Assembly (NCBI RefSeq): GCF_024679245.1
Contig: NC_090195.1
Location: 10,769,874 to 10,833,873, forward strand
Length of the DNA: 64,000 nucleotides
Direction: 5' to 3'
Origin: Pseudorasbora parva
Taxonomy: Eukaryota > Chordata > Actinopteri > Cypriniformes > Gobionidae
The position numbers were made by a program, and so were the translations under genes. The number at the start of each line of letters is the position of its first letter. Positions within the stretch are counted from its first letter, which is position 1. Shown piece by piece: positions 51,693-62,934 of the stretch. Under the pieces are notes generated by a model. The model was given only the letters and a program-made list of their open reading frames with translations. It did not search any database and was not told the origin of the DNA.

Positions 51693-52979
51693 TTCACATA
51701 GCACAGACAAAACTCCAAAAAATACACGTCTGTTGGATTAGCGTGATACCCCTGTCTGTGTTTGTTGGTGTTGTTTAGGGTTTGTTTTCATCCTGACTGA
51801 ACATGTTCAATTTGCATTTGTTGGGTTGTGAATGTCTGCGCAGAGTGGTATAATTTTCCAACAAACGACAACAAACTGTAATCTGACCTGGACACGAATC
51901 GTTGCCATGGTGATGAGGCACATTCCTTGCAAAGACTGCATGTAGGTGCTGGGCGTGCTTAGTAAATTATCCTGTGAAAATGGCAGGCTTCTGGGCAAAT
52001 CAGAAGACAATTCTAGAGAAAGAGCAAGAAGATATTCACACTGGACAAAGTTAGAGAGCAGAGCCGTTTGAAAGTGTTTATCCAGTAAGTTTTGTGCTAG
52101 AGCACTCTCGCATTACAATAATGCGCTGTGTGTGTATATTAACTATAAAATGTGTCAACGTTAAGGGTGTAACGATTCACTCGTCTTCTCAATGCATTGA
52201 TTACAAATCCCGACGATGCATATATCTTGAAACATGAAACAAAAGTATTTTGAATCGTGAATCGTTCAATTCGGTCGATACTCGATGTAAAATGTTAAGA
52301 ATCGGAATAATCGCGATTAAAACCTGATTCAGTGCTTTAAAATAAACATTTGATTATATCTACTGCATGTGTGAATTAATAGAGACATTGTGCTGCATCT
52401 CTCACAGTCACAGCTCTCCTTCACAGACGCATGCGCTCTTCACCGCCTTCACTGGATTGCGCTCGCGCTCCATCCATAGCTCATTTATATAAAGTAAAAT
52501 ATAAGGGAAATGTTTTAGGGGAAAGGGTCATACCTGAGCATTTGAAATACAACCCTGCTTATTCAAGGATGCACATTTATTGTATGGATGGAGCAAACAC
52601 ATTGGTAAGTGTCTAAAATGCATACGCACAGTTCGGATGAATTATACATGAAATTTAGCTTAATATCGTTTAACTGAATATACAAAGCAAACTGCTAAAG
52701 TAACTACAACATTAACAACACTTAAATAAGATTGTGCGGTGTATCTATCAATCAGAGGCACATTAAAGACGTGTCCGATACTATAGCAACAGACACCGGT
52801 GCATTTACTTTCAGACTCATCAACATAAGGAATATGTTCCAAATAAAGAGAACAAAGAAGGCTTTTCTTTCTATTCCGTGAAGAAAAGTTAGTTTAGGAT
52901 TAGCTGGAAAAGTGCCTGATATTTCCTCTCCATGGAAGCATTACATGTTTAATACCTCGAACACTTTAGTAAGGTTGTG
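51693..52979. other. Unrecognised DNA with a hAT-like end at 52158-52330
   Basis: AAGGGTGTAACGATTCACTC followed by GAATCGTGAATCGTTCAAT and GTCGATACTCGATG is typical of 'tagggtgtaacgatt' hAT ends. The matching far end was not confirmed (a related GATTCACAGCCCTA end lies at 54538-54551). Confidence 0.45.
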
Positions 52980-53497
52980 TAGCCATTAACACCATAGAGG
53001 CAGCAAACCTAATCTGACACGAGTATCGTCTAGCAACTCTCAATACAGTTCTGAACTGTAAAAACCAAACTCTGTTCGGGCCAATCACATCGTTTATAGT
53101 GTCGGTGGGCGGGTCTTAACATAATGACGGCCGAGTTGCGTTTGCGTGCTTCTAGTAAACACAGAAGCTGGTGAACGGCGGTCTTTCGAATCAGCTTTGA
53201 CCGCGACTCTGGAAGACTTGGAGTTAAGCTTTTCTCTGAGAAAAGAACAAAGAACGGCACTGAAGTCATTCTTAAAAAGGGAAGATGTGTTCGGAGTTTT
53301 GCCGACCGGATACGGTGAATGTTTAATCTATCAACAAGCTCTACTTCACCTTCGTTGCTCTGGTTGGTTGTAGCGCTATCCTATCGCGTGCAGAGGGAGT
53401 TTGAAAGACAACCGTTTATCCCGCCCCTCAGATTGAGCCCTGTCTATGGTGAGTTTCCACACCAAACATCTTGATGTGGGTCTGGCTTGTCAGGCTA
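52980..53497 (+). mobile_element. Non-autonomous element carrying a RecQ-like helicase fragment, copy 2
   Basis: Collinear with 27503-28027 over nearly its whole length and bounded by TAGCC and GGCTA. The frame from 53146 is open for 75 codons: SLRKEQRTALKSFLKRED, then VFGVLPTGYGECLIYQ at 53287-53334. This is the helicase Walker A loop (usual PTGxGKS) with Lys replaced by Glu and Ser by Cys. After IYQQA the frame leaves helicase similarity. No target duplication is evident at this copy. Cannot encode an active ATPase. Confidence 0.75.
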
Positions 53498-53656
53498 ACA
53501 ATAGTTAGCATTAACTAACAATACTTTTAAAGCCTTTTTAAATTTTGGCTTATTTAAATTTCTACAAATGCCATTTTATATAGGCTAGGCTTATGAAGTA
53601 AAATGTGTAATAATAATAATAAAACAATAAAATAATAATATGAACTAAAGTTTTTT

Positions 53657-54282
53657 TTTGGTAACGCTTTAAAAAAAAGTGCATTAGTTTAACTAATAAT
53701 GAACTGCACTTATGAAGCCTTTATTTATCTTTGTTAATGTTAATTTCAACATTTCCTAATACTTTATTAAAATCTTTAATTAACATTAGTGTATGAATGA
53801 ACACAATTTAGTTAACATTAGCTAATGCACTGTGAAGAACTAATGTGAACAAACCATGAACAGCAGGATTTTTGTAACAAAGGCTAACAAATACAGTAAC
53901 AAACGTACTGCTCATGGTTAGTTCATGTTAGTCAATTAACTAATGGTAACTTATGAAACCTTATTGTAAATTGTAACTGTTTTTTTGTTTTTTGGTAACA
54001 CTTTACAATGTTTCATTATTTAATGCATTAGTTAACATGAACTAACCATGAACAACACCTCTGTTCAGGATTTGTTCATCTTTGTTAACATTAGTTAATA
54101 AAAATCCAGCTGTTCATGGTTTATTTATGTTAGTTCACAGTGCATTAACTAATGTTACCAAGATTTTAATAATGCATTAATAAATGGTAAAATTAATATA
54201 AACAAAGATAAATAAATGCTTTATAAGTGCAGCTCATTTTAAGTTAATGTTAAATAATGAACCTTATTGTAAAGTGTTACTG
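53657..54282. mobile_element. Two adjacent copies of a 'ggtaacactttacaat' repeat
   Basis: Copy A (53657-53980) and copy B (53993-54282) both carry TTAGTTAATG/CATTAACTAATG motifs, TTCATGGTT and ends like GGTAACACTTTACAA and TTGTAAAGTGTTACTGG. The family is a well-known zebrafish palindromic repeat. The right ends (CCTTATTGTAAA) show both copies are complete or nearly so. Confidence 0.65.
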
Positions 54283-54379
54283 GGTTTGCTGCCCATTCTC
54301 TGGCCCCTGAAGGCGGCTGTGTAATTCACACCCTGACTAAGACACATTAGGGCAAGCATTTTAATAATCATATGAATGC

Positions 54380-54551
54380 ATATAAGAAAATGCAAAATCG
54401 AATCGAATTAATTGAATCGTTTTGAATTTTAATGAGAATCGTCTCGAATTGAATCGGTCTGAATTGGCAAAAAACGTTCTTGAATCGAATCAAAAACCTA
54501 TGACTCGTGAATTGAATCGATTAGCTGCCTACCCAAAGATTCACAGCCCTA
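54380..54551 (-). mobile_element. Repeat fragment ('tagggctgtgaatc' end)
   Basis: On the minus strand it begins TAGGGCTGTGAATCTTTGGG and contains repeated AATCGATTCAATTC/GATTCGATTC motifs typical of a zebrafish hAT-type end. Confidence 0.5.
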
Positions 54552-54769
54552 CTAAACGTGTATAAAATACTGCGATCTTTTATTTTCATTGGTTTAAAAG
54601 AACTAAGAATATCTTGTGTTTTTCCGTGGGTGCGCGATTATTTCTGTGGGTGCTCGAATTTGTTGGTATCTGTCTATCTTATTTATTTTTTATAAAAGTC
54701 TAAATCCAACGGCCTAAATTAATCCTGTTAGCCGTGTGGAGCACTTTTATGGATTTTTTTTATATAACT

Positions 54770-54870
54770 CAAGACTGTATTTGTCTGAAATTTGTCATAT
54801 ACACCTAGGAACACTTGAGGGTGAGTAAATCATAGGCTAATTTTAATTTTTGGGTGAACTAACCACTTTA
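54770..54870 (-). repeat. Fragment of the TTAA-end foldback family
   Basis: ACACCTAGGAACACTTGAGG, GTGAGTAAATCATAGGC and TTTTTGGGTGAACTAACC match the right end of the 6-kb copy. Confidence 0.55.
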
Positions 54871-54910
54871 AAGCCAAAATTTAAATACAATATAACTAAT
54901 CATAAAAAAA

Positions 54911-55260
54911 TTAAAGGGTTAGTTCACCCAAAAATGCTCAAACTGCAGGAATCACGTGACACTGGCGATCCGAATCCTGATTCCGATATGCTGATTCATA
55001 ACGGTTCGAACCTTTGTTTTGAAATTGGTCCATCACTATATAAGTCGTTATTAGGGTTTTTTTTGTGCACAAAAACTATTCTCGCCGCTTCATAAAATGA
55101 TTGTAGAGCCACTGTAGTGAGATGGGCTTTGTAACGACGTCTTTAGTGCCTTTATGGGTCTTGAGAGAGGAAATGACATTGGTGTCAATGAAGGCCTTTC
55201 TGAGCCATTGGATTTAAAAAACAAAATATTTTTTGTATTAAAAAATATTATAAAAAATCT
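54911..55260 (+). mobile_element. Cyprinid DNA repeat with TTAAAGGGTTAGTTCACCC end, second copy
   Basis: Starts TTAAAGGGTTAGTTCACCCA; the CTCGCCGCTTCATAAAATGA and GAGCCACTGTAGTGAGATGG region matches 8270-8310. Right end not resolved. Confidence 0.6.
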
Positions 55261-55301
55261 GTGATATCAATTTCTTAAAGTCTTTGTCTTTAATATGAAA
55301 T

Positions 55302-55319
55302 GGGGGGGGGGGGGGGGGG
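55302..55319. repeat. Poly-G run
   Basis: Eighteen consecutive G, a homopolymer prone to sequencing length error. Confidence 0.95.
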
Positions 55320-55464
55320 ACGGACTGTTGGGAGGAAAATCTCCTGTACTTAAAACATGGATCGTCATATAGATTTATTTAGAACTCCAAAAGTTTCATT
55401 CATACTGGCAGCCAGAGGGCGCCCTCCAGCAGAAACTCCACATTTGCCTCTGTAAAGTGATAGC

Positions 55465-55583
55465 GTGCGTCTCAATCAGCTCCCTGGTTCAGTAGTCAGG
55501 GCACTGATTAGGACATAAGTCACTGGGTCGACTCCCTGATCAGTGCCCTGACTACTGAACCAGGGAGCTGACTGAGACGCACC
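55465..55583. mobile_element. Hairpin MITE, copy 2
   Basis: Almost fully palindromic 119 bp. GTGCGTCTCAATCAGCTCCC on the left is mirrored by GGGAGCTGACTGAGACGCAC on the right, with CATAAGTCACTGGGTCGA as centre. Same family as 16209-16336 but with a cleaner left arm. Confidence 0.85.
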
Positions 55584-55780
55584 CATAGTTTTCAGGAAAT
55601 CTCTAATGTGAAGCTAGTGCTGTGTAGCTGAATAAAAAGAAGATAGAAATGCTTTGACTGATTAAACATGAAGAAAATAAACACGACTGCATCAAGATAT
55701 GGTGTATTTGAGTTCTCAAGCCTTCTCGGGAATTTTCATAATATTAAATTATATCGCAGTGCTTCCAGACGGAGCAGCGT

Positions 55781-56360
55781 TAAAGGGTCATGAAACCCCG
55801 TTTCAGCAGCCATCGGTTCTCACCAGTTTTGAAAAATGCTAAAAGATAAAAGTAGGTGTGGTTAAGCTGTTGAGAGGAGGGGGTGAGTGGAGACTGACTG
55901 ACAACGCTGTAACAGTGTAACTGATTTAGAGTTGTATTTCGCTCTCAGTAAAAGCATCAATAACACAAATACATCAAGTACATATCCTGTGACAGCTATC
56001 ATTTACTGCAGAAATAAATGCATAGCCGTTCAAATGTTCTCTGCATCCCTGATAGCTTTTGAGGCTTATTTTGCAGCGTTTTATGAGCTTAATGGGCCGT
56101 AAAGAGCAGTTACACTCACAGTGTGGACGAATCACATTTATTTTGAAGACTAGGGATCTACTGAAGAGAACTTATGCGATGCAGAATCTCTTACAAAGCA
56201 AAAACAAACACTCGTTTTTGATCCTTTAATACATCTCTCACTTACTAATTGCAATCTCACTCTTTGAAGTGCCTATCAATCAAGGCGTGCTGCTGTGTTA
56301 AGTGAGTCATCTTCTCATAGGATAAGGACACGCAGACTCATGAATAATTATGAGACACAG
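55781..56360 (+). mobile_element. Repeat with GTTAAAGGGTCATGAAACCCC start
   Basis: TTAAAGGGTCATGAAACCCC and the following CATCGGTTCTCACCAGTTTT match a very common zebrafish repeat end. Interior has no ORF; right limit approximate. Confidence 0.5.
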
Positions 56361-56373
56361 ATGAGTCATCGAC

Positions 56374-56600
56374 AGTGGTGGAATGTAACGAAGTACAAAA
56401 ACTTTGTTACTTTAAGTACATTTTTCACGTTTCTGTAGTCTGTACTTAAAGTAGAAATCAATAGTGCATACTTTTTACTTTTACTTGGTTACATTTTGCA
56501 GCAAATATTATACTTTCTACTCCACTACATTTCTACAACGTTTCGTTACATTTTCGCTACATTTTCTGATCAGTTTCAAGGTTCAAGATTAAGGCTTGTC
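56374..56600 (+). mobile_element. hAT-like terminal fragment ('cagtggtggaatgtaacgaag')
   Basis: CAGTGGTGGAATGTAACGAA with following GTACTTAAAGTAG and TACTCCACTACATTTC motifs is characteristic of a fish hAT end. The partner end was not found in the window. Confidence 0.55.
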
Positions 56601-57130
56601 CGGATAATTAAAGGAGTAAGCCCTATGAGGCCACTCCCAAAGCCACCGCTACTAGATTACTGAATCACTTTCCCACCGCAACCACGTTCATTTTCATAAA
56701 ATCAGTTCAGTTAGAGAACAGACACTACAATTAAAAACTGAACGTGTCTGTTTAATATGTCATTAAGCCGCTGAGGGAGTCTCACAGCCCAAAACGCTGC
56801 AGGAGTCACATTGACAGTCATGGATAAGCTTGTGATGAGAGCTGAGGTAAACGCGACGGCACTCGCGGCATAGATTCACAGAGCATGTTCAGTCTGGCGC
56901 GTTTTCAGTTCATGCCTTTGAAACCTTAACTTTCATAGGAATCAGTTTGAGAAGTTGAAAGACTTACTTTGCTCTGCTAGCCACACCGTTTCCATGAAAG
57001 CCTGAGGCTGCAGCTGCAAGCTGAGTGCTCTGCTGTGTGATCTCCCATCCCCCACGAGCGAATTGAAAACATGCGGAAATGGCTCCCTCTGCTGGCTGTA
57101 GTCTTTAGCCTCTGGCCAACAATTCCTCTA

Positions 57131-57850
57131 GGGGTGTTCGATTGCAGGTTTTTTGGAGTCGACTCCGATTCCCGACTCCCACTGTGGAAGTCTATGGAAT
57201 CGACTCCTCGACTCTGTTTACTTTACATCAATACAGGGTTAGAAATCAGACAAAAATTGCTGTTGTTACACACTTAAATTATTTACTCCCAACACAAAGT
57301 CCTAAAATCCTCTTATTAAAAATGCACACTTTTAGCGTGGCCATCCAAATTAGTCCAATTTAGCGATGACTTTCGTGGCTATCAACATTTCTGTACCTAC
57401 TATTAGGCCTACATAACCTAGGAAAAGTCACGAAAAAAGATTTTGTCAATTTCAGACACAGCAACAGTGTCGACACAGAGTCGATTCCTGTACTGGAGTC
57501 GACCCTGACTCTGGGGCTATTCAGAGTCGAGGAATCGACTCTTTTGGAGTCGACTCCCCATCACTAAATTCCTCCGATGGTGCAAATTGACGTTATTTGT
57601 CATGGGAGGAATTTAGTGATGGGGAGTCGACTCCAAAAGAGTTGATTTCTCGCCTCTGAATAGCCCCAGAGTCGGGGTCGACTCTAGGAGTATGCATTTA
57701 TTTGTCATTTTAATTGTTGAAAACAGAGCCTGCGTGTCAGGAAATAACTTATCCTGTTGCGCCCTCTATGGGCCAGCGACTACTCGAAGTCAAGCTTAAA
57801 GCGTCATGGCAGAGCATTAAAGTCGACTTGTTGATTAGTCGGTGCAACCT
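57131..57850. repeat. Remnants of hAT-like repeats around a large inverted repeat
   Basis: TAGGGGTGTTCGATTGCAGG at 57131 and the right tip GATTAGTCGGTGCAACCTCTA at 57834-57854 look like ends of different fish repeats rich in GTCGAC motifs. The interior includes the inverted repeat at 57491-57690. Confidence 0.4.
57491..57690. repeat. Large inverted repeat with GGAGTCGACTCC cores
   Basis: Arm 1 (57491-57574) and the reverse complement of arm 2 (57606-57690) agree at most positions: GACTCTGGGGCTATTCAGAG, CTCTTTTGGAGTCGACTCCC and CATCACTAAATTCCTCC. A spacer of about 30 bases separates them. Each arm holds the 12-base palindrome GGAGTCGACTCC. Confidence 0.85.
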
Positions 57851-57854
57851 CTAA

Positions 57855-59124
57855 AGTCCGGTCATCGACTGACTATAGTAAGAGAAAACATCACATTCTG
57901 TGACTTTAATACAAAGATAAATTTAAACCCGAAAGTTGAATATACAGCAAAAGGTTACAAATGATCTAGGTTTCTAGGCTGTATAGCTGCTCTAAAAAAA
58001 AAATAGTGTCTGCTGAGGTCAGCTCAGTGTTGTTTCCGTTCCGTTGATCATAATAATCAATAGTGATGAATCAAGTAGAGGACAGGGACTGATATTAAAG
58101 TACATCTACGGGTTTACAGAAGAAAACACATTCAGTGTGTGTGTGTATACTTAGCCCCTTGAATCATAATTGCCTTGTTTTCGTCAAATTGCCAGTGGTG
58201 CCCCACAAAAGATTGAATTTCCTCTCACATTTTGTTTTAGCATCAAAACTCCTCTAGAACATTAGACTACAGAACATCTCACTTCTCCATTCAACACAAC
58301 TTAACAAAATGGGCTATCTGTTTCAAGCCATTAGTTTAACTGAATCATATATTTAAGCTTGAGTGGTTCTGCACGCTCTGCACACCTACCGGTGTAATCA
58401 AGTCAGGGTAAACTTGCTAAAGATGTGAGTTCAGAATCATGGGTCTGCATTGATGACTGTGACAGTCTGACCATCGGAACCACCACCGGTTTTGCATTTA
58501 ATTTCAACCCTAGACTGAAACAAGCTGTGCCCTTCATGGACACTAGAGCGCACTAGAGGACAAATAACGGCATTAATTCTCATGGCATCTTGCGGTCATT
58601 GTTTCTATAGTTAATCTTTTATCTGAATGTTGAAGGTAAACATCTGTATTTGTCAGTTTTGAGTCTCTGTATATTTGTGTTGTGTAGCAACGATATAGGT
58701 AGCATCTGCATTACTATATTCTCAGAGTTTTTGCTGAATTCGTCAAAGAACTTACTTCTCAATTGTTGAAGTGTTCAGGTATGTAGAATGAATATTGTCC
58801 ATTTGTTTCCATACTACATCCACCATCTTGGCATTGTCCTTTGATTCAGATGTTCTTTGACCTATTACAACAACCACCAAAAAAATGTGGGTTAAGAAAA
58901 CAAGTACAAGTACACTTTAATTATGAGTGGTAAACTTCTTGATAGGCAACCTACAAATGCTCAGCCCAATTTTTAGTCATGTCACATGGGATAGAAGAAT
59001 ATTGTGGGAAGCAGTATATCATATCATATCAAATATCATATCAATACTGAAACTCCAACTGATTATCTGACATGTTTTTTTGTATTCTGTGTTGTAAGCA
59101 TGCAGGGATTCTAGCAGCGCAGAA
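57855..59124. other. Unrecognised intergenic DNA
   Basis: No gene or repeat recognised. Confidence 0.45.
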
Positions 59125-59230
59125 AGCAGGGCTTTTCATTGACGTAATGACACAATGACATGCACTTGCTAGACTTTTCCATTTATGTGTTCTCAGAATG
59201 CTAAAGCCTAGCCTCTGAAGGAAGTGACTA
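59125..59230 (+). repeat. Diverged repeat fragment, paired with 10185-10280
   Basis: TTTTCATTGACGTAATGACA, ATGACATGCACTTGCTAG and GTTCTCAGAATGCTAAAG match the 10-kb copy with scattered substitutions. Confidence 0.6.
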
Positions 59231-59556
59231 GGAAAGATTCTGTATGGGTTTTGTGATGTGAAAATGAAGACTTTAATTTTCTAGTATTGAAGTGAATTTA
59301 GCCTACTTAGCCACAAAACTCCAGATGGACATTTACATCACATGAGTTCAATATGGTAACTTCCTGCCATATTCATGTAAAGACAAGGACCTATGCTTGT
59401 TTGTGTTGAATGTCCATAAGATGGCACTGTATGTTCAGTTTTGCAATAAGATGCGCAGATTTCCTAAATGGAAAGCAGGGACATTTCCTATTTGAGTGAT
59501 CAAAATATCCCTAAATCTCATTTGTTATACTTTTAATTGAAAAAAAAGGAAAATAC

Positions 59557-59558
<2 letters not shown>

Positions 59559-59653
<95 letters not shown>
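59559..59653. repeat. (TG)n microsatellite
   Basis: About 47 uninterrupted TG units. Such tracts can adopt Z-DNA. Confidence 0.95.
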
Positions 59654-59655
<2 letters not shown>

Positions 59656-60440
59656 ATGGGCTTCCTATATTTTTATTAACATTAATAATAATTAATATTT
59701 AGTTTGATTATAAGGACTTTTGGTATTGTTTTAATACAATTCAACTGAAAAATAAAACAAAACAATGAACAATGAAATAGACAACAATAAACAACAAAAA
59801 CATTACAAAAATAAAACAACATACATATGATAAATAAAACTAACAAATATTTTAACAACTTACAGTTGTATTTAATATTTTGCACTTGTTACCTATATCA
59901 ATTATATACATTATTGTCCTTTTATACCTCAAATGTTTTGTTACGTTTGTGCTTTAAAATAAATCGTACAATCCTTAATTGGTCTTTTTATTTTGTATTT
60001 TAGGCTTATTATAAGCAGAAAGTATGTGTATTCTCTGCACATGTATTTGTTACAAGTGCGTTCATATGTTTAGCTTTTTTTAGTTAAGTTGTCTGGTAAT
60101 CACTGGTTTGTGACTGCAGAACTTTTTGGGGACAAAATAATCCCGCACCCTATTGAGGCTCTGTTATAAAGCACATACAAACAGTATAAATTTGATGTAA
60201 ATGAATAGTTAGTATGTTACTACCCTGAAAGCGATAACGATGTTTCTTTTGATATTTGACGATAATGGAGCTCTGCTCCTCGGTTACTTACTTCATGAAG
60301 TAGTAGCGGCGCGCGACGACCAAGTGGTCACCTCACAGCGCCATCTGCTGGTGGCAATGATCACTACACGACTGTATGTTGGTTGGGCGCTTCTTTTTTT
60401 CTTTTCATCTGCGGGTTGTTGTTTATTTTTTACAGTCTAT
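59654..60440. other. Unrecognised intergenic DNA
   Basis: AT-rich to about 60230. 60240-60440 is probably a repeat end (CAGCGCCATCTGCTGGTGGC; right tip TTTTTTACAGTCTATG), but the family is not assigned. Confidence 0.4.
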
Positions 60441-60686
60441 GATTTAAAGTAAAATTTTAAAGTTATTTTATTTTGTCTCACTGTGTATCACTGTTTTGGT
60501 TAAACACGTTTCACATGTTTATGTAATGGCATGTTAGAGAGCTGTAAAACGGACACTTCCGGGGCAGCTAACATGCCATTGCATAAACATGAGAAACGTG
60601 TTTAACCAAAATAGTGATACACATTGAGAAACAATAAAATAACTTGACAATTAAAGTTTTTTTTTTTTTTTTTTTTACTTTAAATC
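60441..60686. mobile_element. Hairpin MITE with long arms
   Basis: Left arm GATTTAAAGTAAAATTTTAA, then GGTTAAACACGTTTCACATG and TTTATGTAATGGCATGTTA. Right arm is its reverse complement with few changes (TAACATGCCATTGCATAAAC, ATGAGAAACGTGTTTAACC, ACTTTAAATC) plus a long T run. Loop of about 34 bases (60536-60569). No ORF. Confidence 0.8.
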
Positions 60687-60702
60687 TTAGGTTTGATGTG
60701 AC

Positions 60703-61969
60703 TTAAAGGCACAATATGTAATGTTTCAGCATTAAAAATATAAAAGATCACTATATCTATGTTATATATTTTTTAAAGTTGTGTGTTTACATTATCCCGA
60801 CAGTTCTAATTAACTTCTAAATCCAGAGAAATTAATATTTTAATTCGAAGACACGGACCGTGTCTTTATTTCCGTTATGTCGCCAGTCTTTCACGTCATA
60901 TCCACGTTTGCGTCTTGCTTCCTGCGGAACTCGGCGGAACCATAGATATCTATGGGCGGAACCGCCAAACTCAAAGAGGAACACTGACAGACAGTATAAG
61001 GGGAACCCCCGTATAAAAAAGTCTGTATGATAATGGATCATGACTACTCTTTGCCTGTACGTTTTGTCAGCTCAACAAAGCGCAAACGTACGGGTGAAAA
61101 AAATGACCCGAGAAGATTTTGGGACAGTAGAAGAAGCAAGAGACGTGTAAACCTTGGAGAAGCCTTTGAAAGATGGCGAAATCTTCGTGACAAGCTCGGA
61201 CTGCAGAGAGATGCTGATCTCGCTTGTGTTTTAATAAACAGGTCATTTAAGTAACCATTCAGCTAACATAATAATCATATAATCATAACATGCTGTATAA
61301 CATGCTGTATGTTTGCATATTGCATAGCGATCTTATTCATATATCTCCGAGTTCCAAAATAAATGTTTATTAGAATGATTGATGAACGTGGGGAGCGACA
61401 CAGCGCGTGTTCCAATGAACAACGTATTGCAGGTGCTGGTTCTCTCATTTACTGTTTTATGTTGGTAATGATAAACTAAATTGAAATGTATTTCCATATT
61501 GAACAGTTGATATACAGAATGTTCGACAATCGCGGATGCCATGTCAATATATCTATAATTTGAGTAACTCAAATTATGATGCGCGGTTAATATGTCAACA
61601 TAGCCTACCAACTTATAGGTGTGTTGACATAGCGACCGCCCGCACAACAACCTGTCTCACACATTAGCTAACGTTACTGATAAGTTTGTTAAGTAACGGT
61701 AGCTTGCTGCTATTTCATTAGATTGACATTACATAAAGTGAAAAGCCGTAACTAAACTTAACAATAATAGAGATGTAATATAACAATCAATTACCTTGTC
61801 AGTGAACATGTTTTCTGCTGGAGATGCCAGATTCGCTGGTTGACAGTGGCAATAATGACAACAACTCCCATGAGCCCACGCACTTTCCCGACGTCACCAA
61901 AGTACGTCAGTTGTTATTATTTTGAATGAGTGACCCCTAGTGGCCAAAAGTTGCATACTGCACGTTTAA
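60703..61969. mobile_element. TTAA-flanked DNA transposon with a small internal ORF
   Basis: Left end TTAAAGGCACAATATGTAA and right end, reverse-complemented, TTAAACGTGCAGTATGCAA are inverted, with TTAA at both tips (60703-60706, 61966-61969). The right sub-terminal GACCCCTAGTGGCC is common in fish repeats. It contains the ORF at 61027-61254. TTAA duplication suggests piggyBac or Kolobok type. No full transposase. Confidence 0.7.
61027..61254 (+). CDS. Small basic ORF in the TTAA element (possibly exon 1 of a transposon protein)
   Basis: 75 codons. Residues 18-40 are strongly basic (KRKR, RRFWDSRRSKRR), followed by VNLGEAFERWRNLRDKLGL and a hydrophobic DADLACVLI segment. I recall the same combination (basic stretch, then VN.G.AF.RWR.LR, then a D-A-acidic helix) in many multi-copy hypothetical fish proteins. 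It may be a DNA-binding exon of the autonomous transposon, joined to later exons by splicing; CAG|GTCATT at 61241 is a weak possible donor. Function unknown; expression unknown. Confidence 0.4.
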   Translation: MIMDHDYSLPVRFVSSTKRKRTGEKNDPRRFWDSRRSKRRVNLGEAFERWRNLRDKLGLQRDADLACVLINRSFK

Positions 61970-62934
61970 AAAAAGGCTAATATTGTCTTGTGTCAAATTG
62001 CACTTTCAACCTTGAATGAAGAAACTACTTTTGTTTGCTTTGTTTTCTCGTGGAAATAAAGGGCATTTAAAATCAAAAGACATTTAGTGAGGTACTAAAC
62101 TGTCTAATGATGATCTGTAGGCTAACGATTGGAATTTAGAGTGTGAATGAATCAAACACGCACGAACCGACTCACTATCAGATTTTCCAACGCATATGAA
62201 ACGATTCACTAAAAATAACGGCTCGAATGCAACTGTTTATCAAAAAAATTGTACATTTTTAATCCAAACACCTGAATGTAAAAATGCATTCACACAACAG
62301 CGATTAGTTCTGATAATAGTAGTATAATTTGTGCAGTAGTTTATGTGAATATCACGTTCACGCGTATACTGATCCCACTGACCTCATCTCCAAACAAGAG
62401 CCTCTCAAATCCCAGACTTGAATGGTCTTCCATTGTTTCCATTGTTTTCCTCGCTACACATGCAGTGTCGTTTGTTCATTCAACCACGTGGGTGCCTTTT
62501 GTTTTTGCACCTCTTCTGCCAGGTTCTAAATGGTTCTCTGTAAGGATATTTATGCAAAAACATCATTTGAGTTTTTGAATCATCTTATTTGTTGTTTGCC
62601 ATCAAAGCGTTACATAATATGCAGAATGCATGTAGGTTAATAGCGAAAAGCAGCGACGCAACTAAAGGTATGGGTCTAGTCACTTTCGCCCTCTAGTGGT
62701 TAAAAACTAAATCTGCTTGCAAGAAGATTGTTTTGGTTGAGCTCACTGCTCAGATACAGGACCAAACCACCATAGACACTAGTGGTCAATCTATTATTTC
62801 ATTTGCTGCTCAAGAACATTAAGCAGCAGCATATATACGCTCAATTCTTTCTTTTTTTCTTTTTTTTTTCTTATTTTTGTGGAATTCTGTAATGCACAAC
62901 AATCCCATTTTCAGTGTTTGGGTATCGCGTCAAT
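61970..62934. other. Unrecognised intergenic DNA
   Basis: A T-rich run lies at 62840-62880. No gene seen. Confidence 0.45.
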
